A stretch of 64,000 bases of DNA, taken from the NCBI RefSeq assembly GCF_030408855.1, contig NZ_CP047358.1:186001-250000 (forward strand), in the 5' to 3' direction. Below, piece after piece: positions 9,210 through 18,336 of this stretch. The notes beneath the pieces were generated by a model, which worked only from the letters and a program-made list of their open reading frames with translations, was not told the origin of the DNA and searched no databases. The position numbers were made by a program, and so were the translations under genes. How positions within the stretch are numbered: the stretch's first letter is position 1; each line of letters starts with the position of its first letter. The DNA is from Corynebacterium glaucum. GTDB lineage: Bacteria; Actinomycetota; Actinomycetes; Mycobacteriales; Mycobacteriaceae.

Positions 9210-10058
9210 ATGACCCAATCGTTCACAGCGTCTCGCGCGTTTCGTCGCAAAGCTGCTGCCGTCTTCGCCGCCGCACTGACCGTCGTTGGTCTCGCGGCAC
9301 CGGCCGCCGAAGCCCAGCAGCACAACCTGGTCATCTTCGGTGACTCGGTAATCTCCGACCCGAATGCACCACAGTGGGCAGCGGGCAAACTCGGCCTGGA
9401 CTCCCGCGGCTCCTCCGAGGTGACCAAGTGGTGCCCGACCTCACCCACCAACTGGGGCAAGCAAGCCGCAGGCAAACTCGGCCTGCCGGCGTGGGATTAC
9501 TCTTGCACCGGCACCGTGTCCATTCAGAAGGGTCCGCAGTTCTCTTCCCAAGTAACCCGCGCGGTCAACGACGGCGGGCTCAACCCCAACACCCAGCGTG
9601 TGATTATCTCCACCGGGTTCAATGACACGTACCACAACGATGGCCGCGATCGCGCCGCCTTCCGCCGCGACTGGGTCGCCGCGATGGCGCCACAAATCCA
9701 GCGCATCCGGGCTGCCGCACCGAATGCCCGCATCCAGATCGTCGGGTACCCGAAGATCACCTCGGGCGACAACGTGTGCCTGTTCCACGTTGCGCCTAAC
9801 GCCTCTGATTTCACGCCGTTCCCGGCAGTGCGCGAGTGGGAGGACTCGATCCAGTGGGCGCAGGTGGACCTCGCGCAGGCAACCGGTGCCGAGTTCCTCG
9901 ACCTGAAGCCTTCCACCTGGAACAACAACATGTGCGCGCCGGATCACATGCGCATGTGGGCGGGTCTCGTGGACTTCTACGGCGGCCCGGGCAACCTGCC
10001 GATCCACGTCAACCAGCGCGGCCACGCCCACGTGGCCAACGTCATCGCTGGCTCCTAA
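9210..10058 (+). CDS. Secreted SGNH/GDSL-family hydrolase
   Basis: A 282-aa protein with a Sec signal peptide: RAFRRK, a hydrophobic stretch and a probable cut after AEA at about residue 35. The mature part starts with FGDS (Ser46 as nucleophile), has a GFND block resembling the GxND oxyanion motif, and ends with HVNQRGHAHVANV supplying a catalytic His. This is the arrangement of SGNH esterases/lipases acting on envelope esters. Four cysteines suggest disulfides in the exported protein. AAAAGGA lies 9 nt before the ATG, which supports this start over the longer frame beginning at 8835. It is convergent with the DUF2304 gene. Confidence 0.85.
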   Translation: MTQSFTASRAFRRKAAAVFAAALTVVGLAAPAAEAQQHNLVIFGDSVISDPNAPQWAAGKLGLDSRGSSEVTKWCPTSPTNWGKQAAGKLGLPAWDYSCTGTVSIQKGPQFSSQVTRAVNDGGLNPNTQRVIISTGFNDTYHNDGRDRAAFRRDWVAAMAPQIQRIRAAAPNARIQIVGYPKITSGDNVCLFHVAPNASDFTPFPAVREWEDSIQWAQVDLAQATGAEFLDLKPSTWNNNMCAPDHMRMWAGLVDFYGGPGNLPIHVNQRGHAHVANVIAGS

Positions 10059-10068
10059 AGCGAGGGGG

Positions 10069-10422
10069 CTAAGGCTCCTCGCGCGGCGCTGCATCCGGCG
10101 CGACTTCGGCGTTTTGCAGCGCCACCGCGCGAGCAAGACGGGCGTAGCGCAGCTCGAGCTCCCGAAACCGGGTCCAGGTCGAGATCGTGGTGAAGAAGAA
10201 CGCCACGATCAGCACGTAGAGCATGAGGTCGGTGCCGCGGTCCACCCCGAGCCAGTTCGCCACGATCGTGACGTCGTCTGGCCGCAGGATCGCCCAGAAC
10301 GCTGCGAGCATGAGGCCCACGAACCCGATCTTCACCCACGCCTTGGCGTTCGCCTTCTTGCGGTTGATAAAGAAGTAAATCGCTACCGCGACAATGGCGG
10401 TGATGAGGACGAGCTGAATCAC
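10069..10422 (-). CDS. DUF2304 small membrane protein, partner of the upstream glycosyltransferase
   Basis: A 117-aa protein starting at GTG 10422, which overlaps the stop of the glycosyltransferase gene (GTGA) and has AAGGAGG upstream. Three hydrophobic segments (LVLITAIVAVAIYFF, IGFVGLMLAAFWAIL, LMLYVLIVAFFFTTIS) are followed by a charged tail, the typical DUF2304 layout. In mycobacteria an equivalent small protein (Rv3632) stimulates the polyprenyl-phosphate GalNAc synthase PpgS. The tight overlap suggests the same kind of complex here; the sugar is unknown. It is the last gene of the envelope operon. Confidence 0.85.
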   Translation of the reverse strand: MIQLVLITAIVAVAIYFFINRKKANAKAWVKIGFVGLMLAAFWAILRPDDVTIVANWLGVDRGTDLMLYVLIVAFFFTTISTWTRFRELELRYARLARAVALQNAEVAPDAAPREEP

Positions 10423-11129
10423 TTGAGCCTCCTTGCCACGAGGCCGTCGGCCAAGATGTTCACGCCATTGATCAGGGATTGCCCCTTGCTCATTGAGTAC
10501 TCGGTGTAGAGGATGTCCACCGGCTGCTCGGTCACACGCCAACCCTTCTGATCGATCATGTTCACGATCTCCGAGGCGTGGCTCATCCCGCTCATCCGGA
10601 TGTCCATCTCGTCGGCGACCTTCTTGTTGAACACGCGCAGCCCGTTGTGGGCATCCGACAGCCCCAGCCGACGCGTGCGCGGAGAGAGGAACACCACCGT
10701 CCGCAACACCACCCGCTTGATCCAGGGCACCTGCGAGTTGTCCTGGCCGGCAAAGCGCGTGCCAACGATGATGTCGTAGGGCTCGGTGCGCAAGCGGTCG
10801 ATCATCGCCTTCACGTCTTTGACCTGATGCTGGCCGTCCGCATCGAAGGTTACGAAATACTGTGCGCCGGGCTGCGTGCGGGCGTACTCCACGCCGGTCT
10901 GGATCGCCGCACCTTGGCCCAAGTTCACCGGGTGGTTGACCAAATGCGCGCCGGAGGCGCGAATCGCCTCAGCCGAGTCGTCCTTCGAACCGTCGTTCAC
11001 GGCCACGATGTTGGGAAACGTCTTGCGGGCTTCCGTGATCACGTCGAAGATCACCTGGCCCTCGTTGTAACAAGGGATTACAAGCCAGGTGTCACTAAAT
11101 TCCCGCCGCGACGTGTTCATCGCGCACAA
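10419..11129 (-). CDS. Family 2 glycosyltransferase, polyprenyl-phosphate sugar synthase type (PpgS-like)
   Basis: A roughly 236-aa soluble GT-A enzyme. Visible motifs are VIPCYNEG, VAVNDGSKDDS, a TFDADGQH (DxD) metal site and GTRFAG, as in dolichol-phosphate-mannose-synthase-like enzymes. These load a sugar from a nucleotide donor onto a polyprenyl phosphate at the cytoplasmic face. Its coupling to a DUF2304 gene, and a flippase-like gene in the same operon, recall mycobacterial Rv3630-Rv3631-Rv3632. A TTG start at 11129 has a well-placed GAGGGG; an ATG nine bases on (11120) is the alternative. Confidence 0.85.
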   Translation of the reverse strand: MCAMNTSRREFSDTWLVIPCYNEGQVIFDVITEARKTFPNIVAVNDGSKDDSAEAIRASGAHLVNHPVNLGQGAAIQTGVEYARTQPGAQYFVTFDADGQHQVKDVKAMIDRLRTEPYDIIVGTRFAGQDNSQVPWIKRVVLRTVVFLSPRTRRLGLSDAHNGLRVFNKKVADEMDIRMSGMSHASEIVNMIDQKGWRVTEQPVDILYTEYSMSKGQSLINGVNILADGLVARRLK

Positions 11130-11131
11130 CG

Positions 11132-11944
11132 TTACCCCTCGCGGTGAAATAGGTGCGAGTACACACGCTTTGTCACGCCAATTGGCAGCGCGCGGTACGC
11201 ATTTCGCGCCGCAAGGTTGAACGCCGCCCGCGGTTTCGACACAAGCCCGTAGCGCACCAGGTTTTGCTGCATGGTCCGCTCGGCGGCTCTCGTCTCACCG
11301 CTCGAGCGCCGACGCATCTGATCCTCGCTGACCCGCAGATACGTCAGCGGCTCCTCCAAATTCGCCAACTCATGGCCATCGGCAATGAGGCGCGCCCACA
11401 GGTCGTAGTCCTCCATGAACGGCACGTGCTGGTACCCGCCAACCGACTTCACCGCCTCCGTGCGAAACATCACTGAGGGGTGATTAAGCGGCGAATTTAT
11501 TTTCACGTACTCGTTCGGGTTTGTAGACAGCCGACGGATCGCGCCGCCGTCGCCAAGCGAATGCTCGAACTCCTCGACTGCCGTGCCGAGAGCTGCGACT
11601 TTGGGATGAGCCTTGAGGTATGCAAGCTGGGCAGCAAACCGCTCGGGCTTGGCCGCATCGTCGGAATCCAGGCGCGCAACATAGTCGGCCTCAATCGTCT
11701 CCAGGCCCGCGTTCAAAGCTTTGCCCAAGCCAACGTTCGCCTCAAGGCGCACGGTTCGAGCAGCTTTTTGCTTATCGACGAACCCCTGCACTAGCGTTTC
11801 CACGGCCTCCGAGACCGGACCGTCGAAGACGATGACAATGTCGTCTGCGGGGCGGGTCTGCGCGGTAACGGACTCTAAAGCCAGGGAAAGCTCGCCCGCG
11901 TCGGTGCTGCGGTAGAGGCTCATGAGGACGGCGAGGGAGGGCAT
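11132..11944 (-). CDS. Family 2 glycosyltransferase
   Basis: A 270-aa enzyme with the GT2 fold. It shows the N-terminal VLMSLYRSTDAGEL, then ANVGLGKALNAG, the metal site YVARLDSDD, and NHPSVMFR with FMEDYDLWARL, which is typical of enzymes adding a sugar to a polysaccharide or lipid-linked acceptor. It lacks membrane segments. It starts 5 bases behind rmlA and ends 2 bases before the next glycosyltransferase, so it is inside the operon. A rhamnosyl or galactosyl transfer onto an envelope glycan is plausible because dTDP-rhamnose genes surround it, but the substrate is not proven. Confidence 0.85.
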   Translation of the reverse strand: MPSLAVLMSLYRSTDAGELSLALESVTAQTRPADDIVIVFDGPVSEAVETLVQGFVDKQKAARTVRLEANVGLGKALNAGLETIEADYVARLDSDDAAKPERFAAQLAYLKAHPKVAALGTAVEEFEHSLGDGGAIRRLSTNPNEYVKINSPLNHPSVMFRTEAVKSVGGYQHVPFMEDYDLWARLIADGHELANLEEPLTYLRVSEDQMRRRSSGETRAAERTMQQNLVRYGLVSKPRAAFNLAARNAYRALPIGVTKRVYSHLFHREG

Positions 11945-11949
11945 GGGTG

Positions 11950-12834
11950 TCAGAATTCCTGTCCGCGGTGGTAGTCATGAACAACGTCCAGCAAATAGGC
12001 GCCGTAGCCGGACTTCATCATCGGTTCGGCGAGGCGCTCGAGCTGCTCGGCGTCGATGAAACCCTGGCGGAACGCCGCGACCTCGGGGGAGCCGATGACG
12101 TTTCCGGTACGTTTCTGGATCACCTCGACATAGGCGCTGGCCTCGCTCATTGAGTCGATGGTGCCGGTATCCAGCCACACGTCGCCGCGGTGCAGGCGGT
12201 GCACCTTCAGCCGGCCTTGGGTGAGATACGCCGCGTTGACCTCGGTGATTTCCAGCTCACCGCGCGCGCTCGGGCGGATGTGCTTGGCAATTTCCACCAC
12301 GTCGTTGTCGTAGAAGTACAAGCCCACCACCGCGAAGTCGGACTTCGGGTTCTCCGGTTTCTCTTCGATGGAAAGCACGGTGCCCGAGGAATCGAAATCC
12401 ACCACGCCATAGCGCTTCGGATCGGAGACCTCGTAGGCGAAGATCGTGCCGCCGTCGACGTGGTGAATGTCGCCCAGGATGGCCGTGAGCTCAGAGCCTT
12501 CGAAGATGTTGTCGCCCAGCACCAGCGCGACGGTGTCATCGCCGATGAAGTCCTCGCCGATGATGAAGGCTTCCGCCAGTCCATTGGGGGAGGGCTGCTC
12601 GGCGTAATCGATCATGAGGCCGAGCTGGGAGCCGTCTCCAAGCAAACGCTCAAACGCATGCCGGTCTTCCGGGGTCGTGATCACCAGGATCTCCCGGATC
12701 CCCGCGCTGATCAGGGTCGTCAGCGGGTAGAAGACCATCGGTTTGTCGTAGATCGGCATCAATTGTTTCGAGATGCCTTTGGTGATTGGGTATAGGCGAG
12801 TGCCCGATCCGCCCGCGAGGATGATGCCCTTCAT
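11950..12834 (-). CDS. rmlA: Glucose-1-phosphate thymidylyltransferase
   Basis: A 294-aa enzyme that makes dTDP-glucose from Glc-1-P and dTTP, the first step of dTDP-L-rhamnose synthesis. The N-terminal GGSGTRLYPITKG with KQLMPIYDKPM is diagnostic, followed by LGDNIFEG and VVDFD...SIEEKPENP. Length and motifs match RmlA. It is encoded directly behind the small secreted-protein gene (4 bp) and ahead of two glycosyltransferases. Rhamnose is needed for the linker between peptidoglycan and arabinogalactan in this order. Confidence 0.96.
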   Translation of the reverse strand: MKGIILAGGSGTRLYPITKGISKQLMPIYDKPMVFYPLTTLISAGIREILVITTPEDRHAFERLLGDGSQLGLMIDYAEQPSPNGLAEAFIIGEDFIGDDTVALVLGDNIFEGSELTAILGDIHHVDGGTIFAYEVSDPKRYGVVDFDSSGTVLSIEEKPENPKSDFAVVGLYFYDNDVVEIAKHIRPSARGELEITEVNAAYLTQGRLKVHRLHRGDVWLDTGTIDSMSEASAYVEVIQKRTGNVIGSPEVAAFRQGFIDAEQLERLAEPMMKSGYGAYLLDVVHDYHRGQEF

Positions 12835-12838
12835 GCGC

Positions 12839-13201
12839 TTAGAAGGGCAGGATCCGGGAGCGGAGCTCGTTGAGGGTGGCTTGCGTCTCCGGCGAGTTGA
12901 GCTCCATGAAAAGCGTCATCGCGCCGGAAATGACGCCAATTACGAACAACAGGACCGACGGGGTGGACACGTTGGAGAAGTCGCGCGAAGAGAACGCCTG
13001 CATGACATCGGTCGGGCCCTCGGTAGGTGTCGTCGAAGCGGTCACCGTCGGGGTGATGGTTTTGGTCACCACCACCGTCGGGCGATCCGGGTCGGTCCTT
13101 TGCGACGAGGCTTCCGCCCCGACGTTGCTACTGATCACGGTGGCGACCATCGCGCTTGCGACGAGCGCCGACGCAATGCGTCTGCGGGTGGTGCGGAACA
13201 C
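12839..13201 (-). CDS. Small exported or membrane-anchored protein of unknown function
   Basis: A 120-aa protein starting at GTG 13201 with AAGGAG five bases upstream. An N-terminal signal-like segment (RRRIASALVASAMVATVISSN) leads to a Thr/Pro-rich linker (TKTITPTVTASTTPTEGPT). A hydrophobic helix (VLLFVIGVISGAMTLFM) and a short charged tail follow. This looks like a bitopic or tethered envelope protein. I do not recognise a family. Its place between rmlCD and rmlA, at 4 bp from rmlA, implies co-expression with rhamnose synthesis. Confidence 0.7.
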   Translation of the reverse strand: MFRTTRRRIASALVASAMVATVISSNVGAEASSQRTDPDRPTVVVTKTITPTVTASTTPTEGPTDVMQAFSSRDFSNVSTPSVLLFVIGVISGAMTLFMELNSPETQATLNELRSRILPF

Positions 13202-13279
13202 GGCAACTCCTTTTCGCCTGGAAATGACTTCCTCCTAATTTTCCACAGTTTGGCCTGGAAGGAAACCCTAAAAGTACAC

Positions 13280-14614
13280 CTATTTCGCCGAACGCGCGTC
13301 CAAGTACAGTGCGAGCGCTGCGCGCCAGTTCGTCGGCTCGAAACCGGTCGCCTTGATCTTGGTCAGATCCAGGGTGCAATTGGCCGGGCGATCCGCCTGC
13401 GGGCCGGCGATCTCGATGTACTCCTCGCGGGTGACCGAGCGAATGTTCGCCGGGTCGCTTCCCATGCCGGTGAACACCGCCATCGCGATTTCATCGCGGC
13501 TCGCGGTATCGCCGTCGGAGGTCAGGTTGTACACGCCGTACTCCGCGTTCGTATCCAGCAGGTGGACGATGCCGCGGGCGAGGTCCTCCGCCCAGGTCGG
13601 ACGCCCATGCTGGTCGTTGACCACGTCGGGCGACTCGCCGCGCTCGGCGTAGCCGGCCATGGTTTCCATGAAGTTCGAACCCTCGCCGAACAGCCACGCG
13701 GTGCGCACCACGTAGTGCTTGCGCGGCACGCGTGCGGCGGTGTCGCCGGCCGCCTTCGACGCGCCGTACGAGTTGATCGGGCTGGCCACCTCGTCCTCGG
13801 TGTGAATCTCCTGGGTGCCGTCGAAGATGTAGTCGGAGGAGATGTGTACCAGCGTCAGATCGTTAATCTTGCAGATGCGCGACAGCGACGCCACGCCATC
13901 CGCGTTCACCGACCACGCCGTCGTGCGCTCGTGGTTCGCGGTATCGACGTCGTTGTACGCCGCACAGTTCACAATCGCCCAGTACTGGGTGTAATCCAGC
14001 TCCGGCGGGTTGGTGATGTCGAACTCCTCGTGAGTGACAAAATCCGCTCGCTTGTCGTCCCACTGCTTGCGCAGCGCGCGACCCAGCTGCCCGTCCGCAC
14101 CGGTCACGAGAATGCGGCGCGCCGGCACCAGCGGAGCCTCGGCGAACGGCGGGTGGTTCTTGTCGGCCTCAGAGAGTTGCGTCGGCTCCAGCGGCCAGTC
14201 AATCTCTTTGTAGGAGCAAAACGCGTAATCGCCGTCCGGGTTGTAGCGGGCGTTGCCCAGGTAGACGTAGGCGGTCTCGTCCTCAAGCGTCTGGAAACCG
14301 TTGGCCACGCCGCGCGGCACCAGCACCGCAGTGTCCGGCCCGATCTCCGCGCTGAACTTCTGGCCCCGGGTCGGCGAGCCTTCGCGCATGTCCACCCAAG
14401 CGCCGAAGATGCGGCCCTTCGCCACCGAAATCCACTTGTCCCACGGCTCTGCGTGCATGCCGCGGGTGGTGCCGGCGACGTGGTTGAAGCTGACATTGTT
14501 CTGCACCGGCTTCAGGCCTTGGCCCATCACCCAGTTTTCTTTGAACCAGCCACGGTTGTCTTCGTGAACGGTCAGGTCGTACAGAACAAGGCCTTCAATT
14601 GGAGTTTCGTGCAT
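13280..14614 (-). CDS. rmlCD: Fused dTDP-4-dehydrorhamnose 3,5-epimerase / dTDP-4-dehydrorhamnose reductase
   Basis: A 444-aa two-domain enzyme. Residues about 1-170 are the RmlC cupin epimerase (ETPIEGLVLYDLTVHEDNRGWFKE-type start, NVSFN, HAEPWDK). From about residue 175 the RmlD reductase begins with the Rossmann motif VTGADGQLG, followed by HISSDYIFDG and YGASKAAGD with the catalytic Tyr-x3-Lys. Such fusions are known from corynebacteria. I chose the ATG at 14614; a longer reading from 14644 would overlap the end of rmlB. It completes dTDP-L-rhamnose synthesis together with rmlB and rmlA. Confidence 0.93.
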   Translation of the reverse strand: MHETPIEGLVLYDLTVHEDNRGWFKENWVMGQGLKPVQNNVSFNHVAGTTRGMHAEPWDKWISVAKGRIFGAWVDMREGSPTRGQKFSAEIGPDTAVLVPRGVANGFQTLEDETAYVYLGNARYNPDGDYAFCSYKEIDWPLEPTQLSEADKNHPPFAEAPLVPARRILVTGADGQLGRALRKQWDDKRADFVTHEEFDITNPPELDYTQYWAIVNCAAYNDVDTANHERTTAWSVNADGVASLSRICKINDLTLVHISSDYIFDGTQEIHTEDEVASPINSYGASKAAGDTAARVPRKHYVVRTAWLFGEGSNFMETMAGYAERGESPDVVNDQHGRPTWAEDLARGIVHLLDTNAEYGVYNLTSDGDTASRDEIAMAVFTGMGSDPANIRSVTREEYIEIAGPQADRPANCTLDLTKIKATGFEPTNWRAALALYLDARSAK

Positions 14615-14624
14615 GCGGTTGAGC

Positions 14625-15629
<1,005 letters not shown>

Positions 15630-15651
15630 TTACTGTACCTTTACGCGACCT

Positions 15652-16869
15652 TTACGCGACCTCTACGCGCGCTCGGGCAAGGCCCGCGACGTGGACCACC
15701 GCGCCGGCAAGCGGGCCGACGTAAAGCGCGACGACGACCGCAGTGGCAACTGCCCACGGGCTGGTGAAGAGCACCGCGAAAGCGACGATCGAAGCCACAA
15801 CCCAGCCTGCTACGTACCACACGTGCTGCTCCAACGCGAGCACCGCGACACCCGTGATCATGAGTATGCCCATAAAAGCAGAAGCCAAGGTGAGCAGGGC
15901 GAGCGTGCGTCCGTCTACGAAGAGCTCCGGTTTGAATCCGAGTTTGAGGATCCACGGCCCGATTGCCCAAGCGGCGACGAAGCCCACCGCCCCGAGTGCG
16001 AGCACCGCGCCGACCGGGGCAAGGAGCGCCTGGTAGATGCGGTCACGGTGCTCAACAAAACGGACCACGAGAGCGGATTGGAAGCGCTGCAGCGGCACGA
16101 GCACTGGGGCGCGGGTAAGAATCACCGCGTTATTCATCGCGCCGACCATGATGGAGATGTCCGCATTGTTGTCCGGGAACGCCGCGGAGACGGCGGTGGG
16201 AAAGCCGGTGATCAGCGCAGCGGATGCACCGGAGGCGAGCATTGCGGAGACAACGCGGCGGACAAATGCGCGGCGGTCGACATCGAGCGCGACCCGGATG
16301 TGGGTGCGGGCGGTGTTCGATGCACCGAGGATGACCATCCAGCTTGCCGCACCGGCCACGGTGATGAGCAGGAACGCGGTCAGCCCCCAGCCAAAGGCCC
16401 ATGCCAACAGTGCGAGCACGAGGCGCACGCCGGAATCCAGCGCGACGAGGCTCGCGTACTGATTCCACAGTTGTGCCCCGGACAGGATGCCGGAAAGCAC
16501 TGCTTGGAAGGTGTAGCTGACCAGGCCGAAGATGAGCAGGGACGTTGCCATGCCGGGCGACATTGGCACCAGCGAATGCATGGCCACAATGGCCACCGGG
16601 GTCCCGACTGCGACAACAATCGCGGCAGCGACCGACGCAAAGCGCCACGGACTCGCTGTGCCTTTCACGCCAGTCTCCCTGGCGGAGGCCACGGCGCGGG
16701 TGGTCTCCTGGGTGATGCCGTCGATCAAGCCGGCGCTAGCAAAGAACAACCCCCAGTACGCACTGAAGTAACGGAACTCCGTTTCGATGTCGAGGGCCCA
16801 ACCCGCGATGACGACAAGGACGAAACCGGCGAGCGCCGAAAACAGGGTGGCTAGGGAAAGGTTTCTCAC
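15652..16869 (-). CDS. Polytopic membrane protein, probable polysaccharide-lipid flippase type
   Basis: A 405-aa protein of about 11-12 hydrophobic helices with few charged loops, resembling oligosaccharide-lipid flippases of the MOP/Wzx type. The GTG start at 16869 overlaps the stop of the upstream aminopeptidase gene (GTGA). It is followed 28 bp later by rmlB. In mycobacteria a membrane protein of this kind (Rv3630) lies next to PpgS, and here both types are in one operon. A role in moving a lipid-linked sugar across the membrane is an inference from context. Confidence 0.7.
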   Translation of the reverse strand: MRNLSLATLFSALAGFVLVVIAGWALDIETEFRYFSAYWGLFFASAGLIDGITQETTRAVASARETGVKGTASPWRFASVAAAIVVAVGTPVAIVAMHSLVPMSPGMATSLLIFGLVSYTFQAVLSGILSGAQLWNQYASLVALDSGVRLVLALLAWAFGWGLTAFLLITVAGAASWMVILGASNTARTHIRVALDVDRRAFVRRVVSAMLASGASAALITGFPTAVSAAFPDNNADISIMVGAMNNAVILTRAPVLVPLQRFQSALVVRFVEHRDRIYQALLAPVGAVLALGAVGFVAAWAIGPWILKLGFKPELFVDGRTLALLTLASAFMGILMITGVAVLALEQHVWYVAGWVVASIVAFAVLFTSPWAVATAVVVALYVGPLAGAVVHVAGLARARVEVA

Positions 16870-18119
16870 GGGCACTCCGGTAACGCTGGGTGGTTGAGCC
16901 ACATGTCCATCACACGGTCGACGTCCGCGTTCGGGGCGTGCGTCTTCAGCGCGTTGACAAGGTCGAAAGGCTCCACGACGCCGTGGGTCGAGCAGGCGGT
17001 GTATGTCTTCAGCGCCGCGAAGAACGCGACATCGCCGACCTCGCGACGTAGCGCGTGCACCAGCAGTGCACCGCGTTTATACACGCGATCGTCGAACATG
17101 TCCTTCGGCCCTGGGTCCGCAAGTATCCAATGGTGGGGCGTTTGCTCGAGGTAATGGGCACGCACCGAGTCGTCGATAAGCGAAATGCCCCTGAAGTCTG
17201 CCCAGAGCCACTCCGCGTAGCACGCGAACCCTTCGTTGAGCCAGATGTCGCTCCACTGCGCGAGGCCGAGCGAGTTGCCGAACCACTGGTGAGCGAGCTC
17301 GTGCGCAATGAGGCGCTCGTTGCCGCGCGTATGGTTGCGGCCGAAAATGGAAAGGCCTGCGGCTTCGAGGGGGATCTCGAGGAGCTCATCGTGGACCACC
17401 GCCGTGTAGCGCTCGTAGGGGTAGGGGCCGAACGCGGCGGTGAAGAAGTCGACCATCTGCTGCTGGAGGGCGAAATCACCCATTGCGACACCGCGTGGGA
17501 GCCACACGCCGGTGATGGGGCCGAGGTCGTGGTACGTGAACTCGCCGACGTTGATGGTTGCCAGGTACGTCGCGATCGGGCGCTGCGTTTCGGTGGTGAT
17601 CACCTGGTACGGCTGATCGGGGCGAACGCGGATGCTGTAGGTGGCCTTCTCATCCGGGGTGTCGTCGCAGGGGAACCAGGTCGGCGCGCCGTTGGGCTGG
17701 TTGGCGGTGAGCGCGCCGTTTGTCAGCTCCTCCCAGCCGAGCATGCCCCACGAGGTGCGGCGCGGGCGCGGGGTGCCGGAGTAGCGGATCGAGAGGCGGA
17801 ACTCGGTGTCCACGGGCACCGGTTCAGCAAACGTGATCCGCAGCTTGTTCTGGGATTGGCGGAAACGCTTCACGCCGCCCACGGTCGCGTCGACGCGGCG
17901 CACCCGCAGCGCGTCCATTAGGTCGAGCGTCATGTGGTCGAGCTCGCGCCACGGCGTCAGCGTGAGCGTGGCGGTGGCGTCGAGCCGGTTCGGGCCGACC
18001 TTGTAATCCATATCCAAGTCGTAGTGCGTGACGTGGAAGCCCAGGTTGAAGTCGACACCGGTGTAGGTGTCGCGGTGGCCCGGGATGGGAGTGGAGCGGA
18101 GGCGGAGGTTCTTCTTCAT
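16866..18119 (-). CDS. M1 family zinc aminopeptidase
   Basis: A 417-aa metallopeptidase with the gluzincin site HELAHQWFGN and the downstream glutamate in NEGFACYAEWLW. The N-terminal beta domain includes YSGTPRPRRTSWG, and the substrate region contains NGAPTWFPCDDTPDEKATY. It is shorter than the 850-aa PepN class and matches the compact actinobacterial M1 group. There is no signal peptide, so it is probably cytoplasmic. The ATG at 18119 was chosen because the family sequence starts with a basic RLRSTP-like segment. It is the first clear gene of the envelope operon and overlaps the next one by four bases. Confidence 0.9.
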   Translation of the reverse strand: MKKNLRLRSTPIPGHRDTYTGVDFNLGFHVTHYDLDMDYKVGPNRLDATATLTLTPWRELDHMTLDLMDALRVRRVDATVGGVKRFRQSQNKLRITFAEPVPVDTEFRLSIRYSGTPRPRRTSWGMLGWEELTNGALTANQPNGAPTWFPCDDTPDEKATYSIRVRPDQPYQVITTETQRPIATYLATINVGEFTYHDLGPITGVWLPRGVAMGDFALQQQMVDFFTAAFGPYPYERYTAVVHDELLEIPLEAAGLSIFGRNHTRGNERLIAHELAHQWFGNSLGLAQWSDIWLNEGFACYAEWLWADFRGISLIDDSVRAHYLEQTPHHWILADPGPKDMFDDRVYKRGALLVHALRREVGDVAFFAALKTYTACSTHGVVEPFDLVNALKTHAPNADVDRVMDMWLNHPALPECP

Positions 18120-18336
18120 GCTGTCGAGTAAGGGTAGCGCCGCCGAAAAACGAGTTGTCTTCAAGACGGCTGTTGGTCGTCCCCCAGAATTCACCGCCGA
18201 GCTGATAATTGAAAATTGAGTTCCGCGAAACGATCGCCCCGTTGCCGTTGACCACCGAAATGTCGCAGGTGAAGCCGGCGATGGCGTTCTCTGGCAGCCC
18301 GGGGTCGCTGGGATGCGGTTGCGCAACATTCGTCAT
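18120..18336 (-). pseudogene. Possible truncated gene between the HNH and M1 genes
   Basis: An ATG at 18336 overlaps the stop of the HNH gene (ATGA), a pattern normally seen at real gene junctions. It opens about 70 codons of ordinary-looking protein (MTNVAQPHPSDPGLPEN, NGNGAIVSRNSIFNYQLGGE, TTNSRLEDNSFF). After about 18120 the frame enters the M1 gene and turns into Arg/Pro-rich shadow sequence. I do not recognise the family. It may be the 5' stub of a gene whose 3' end was lost. Confidence 0.35.
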
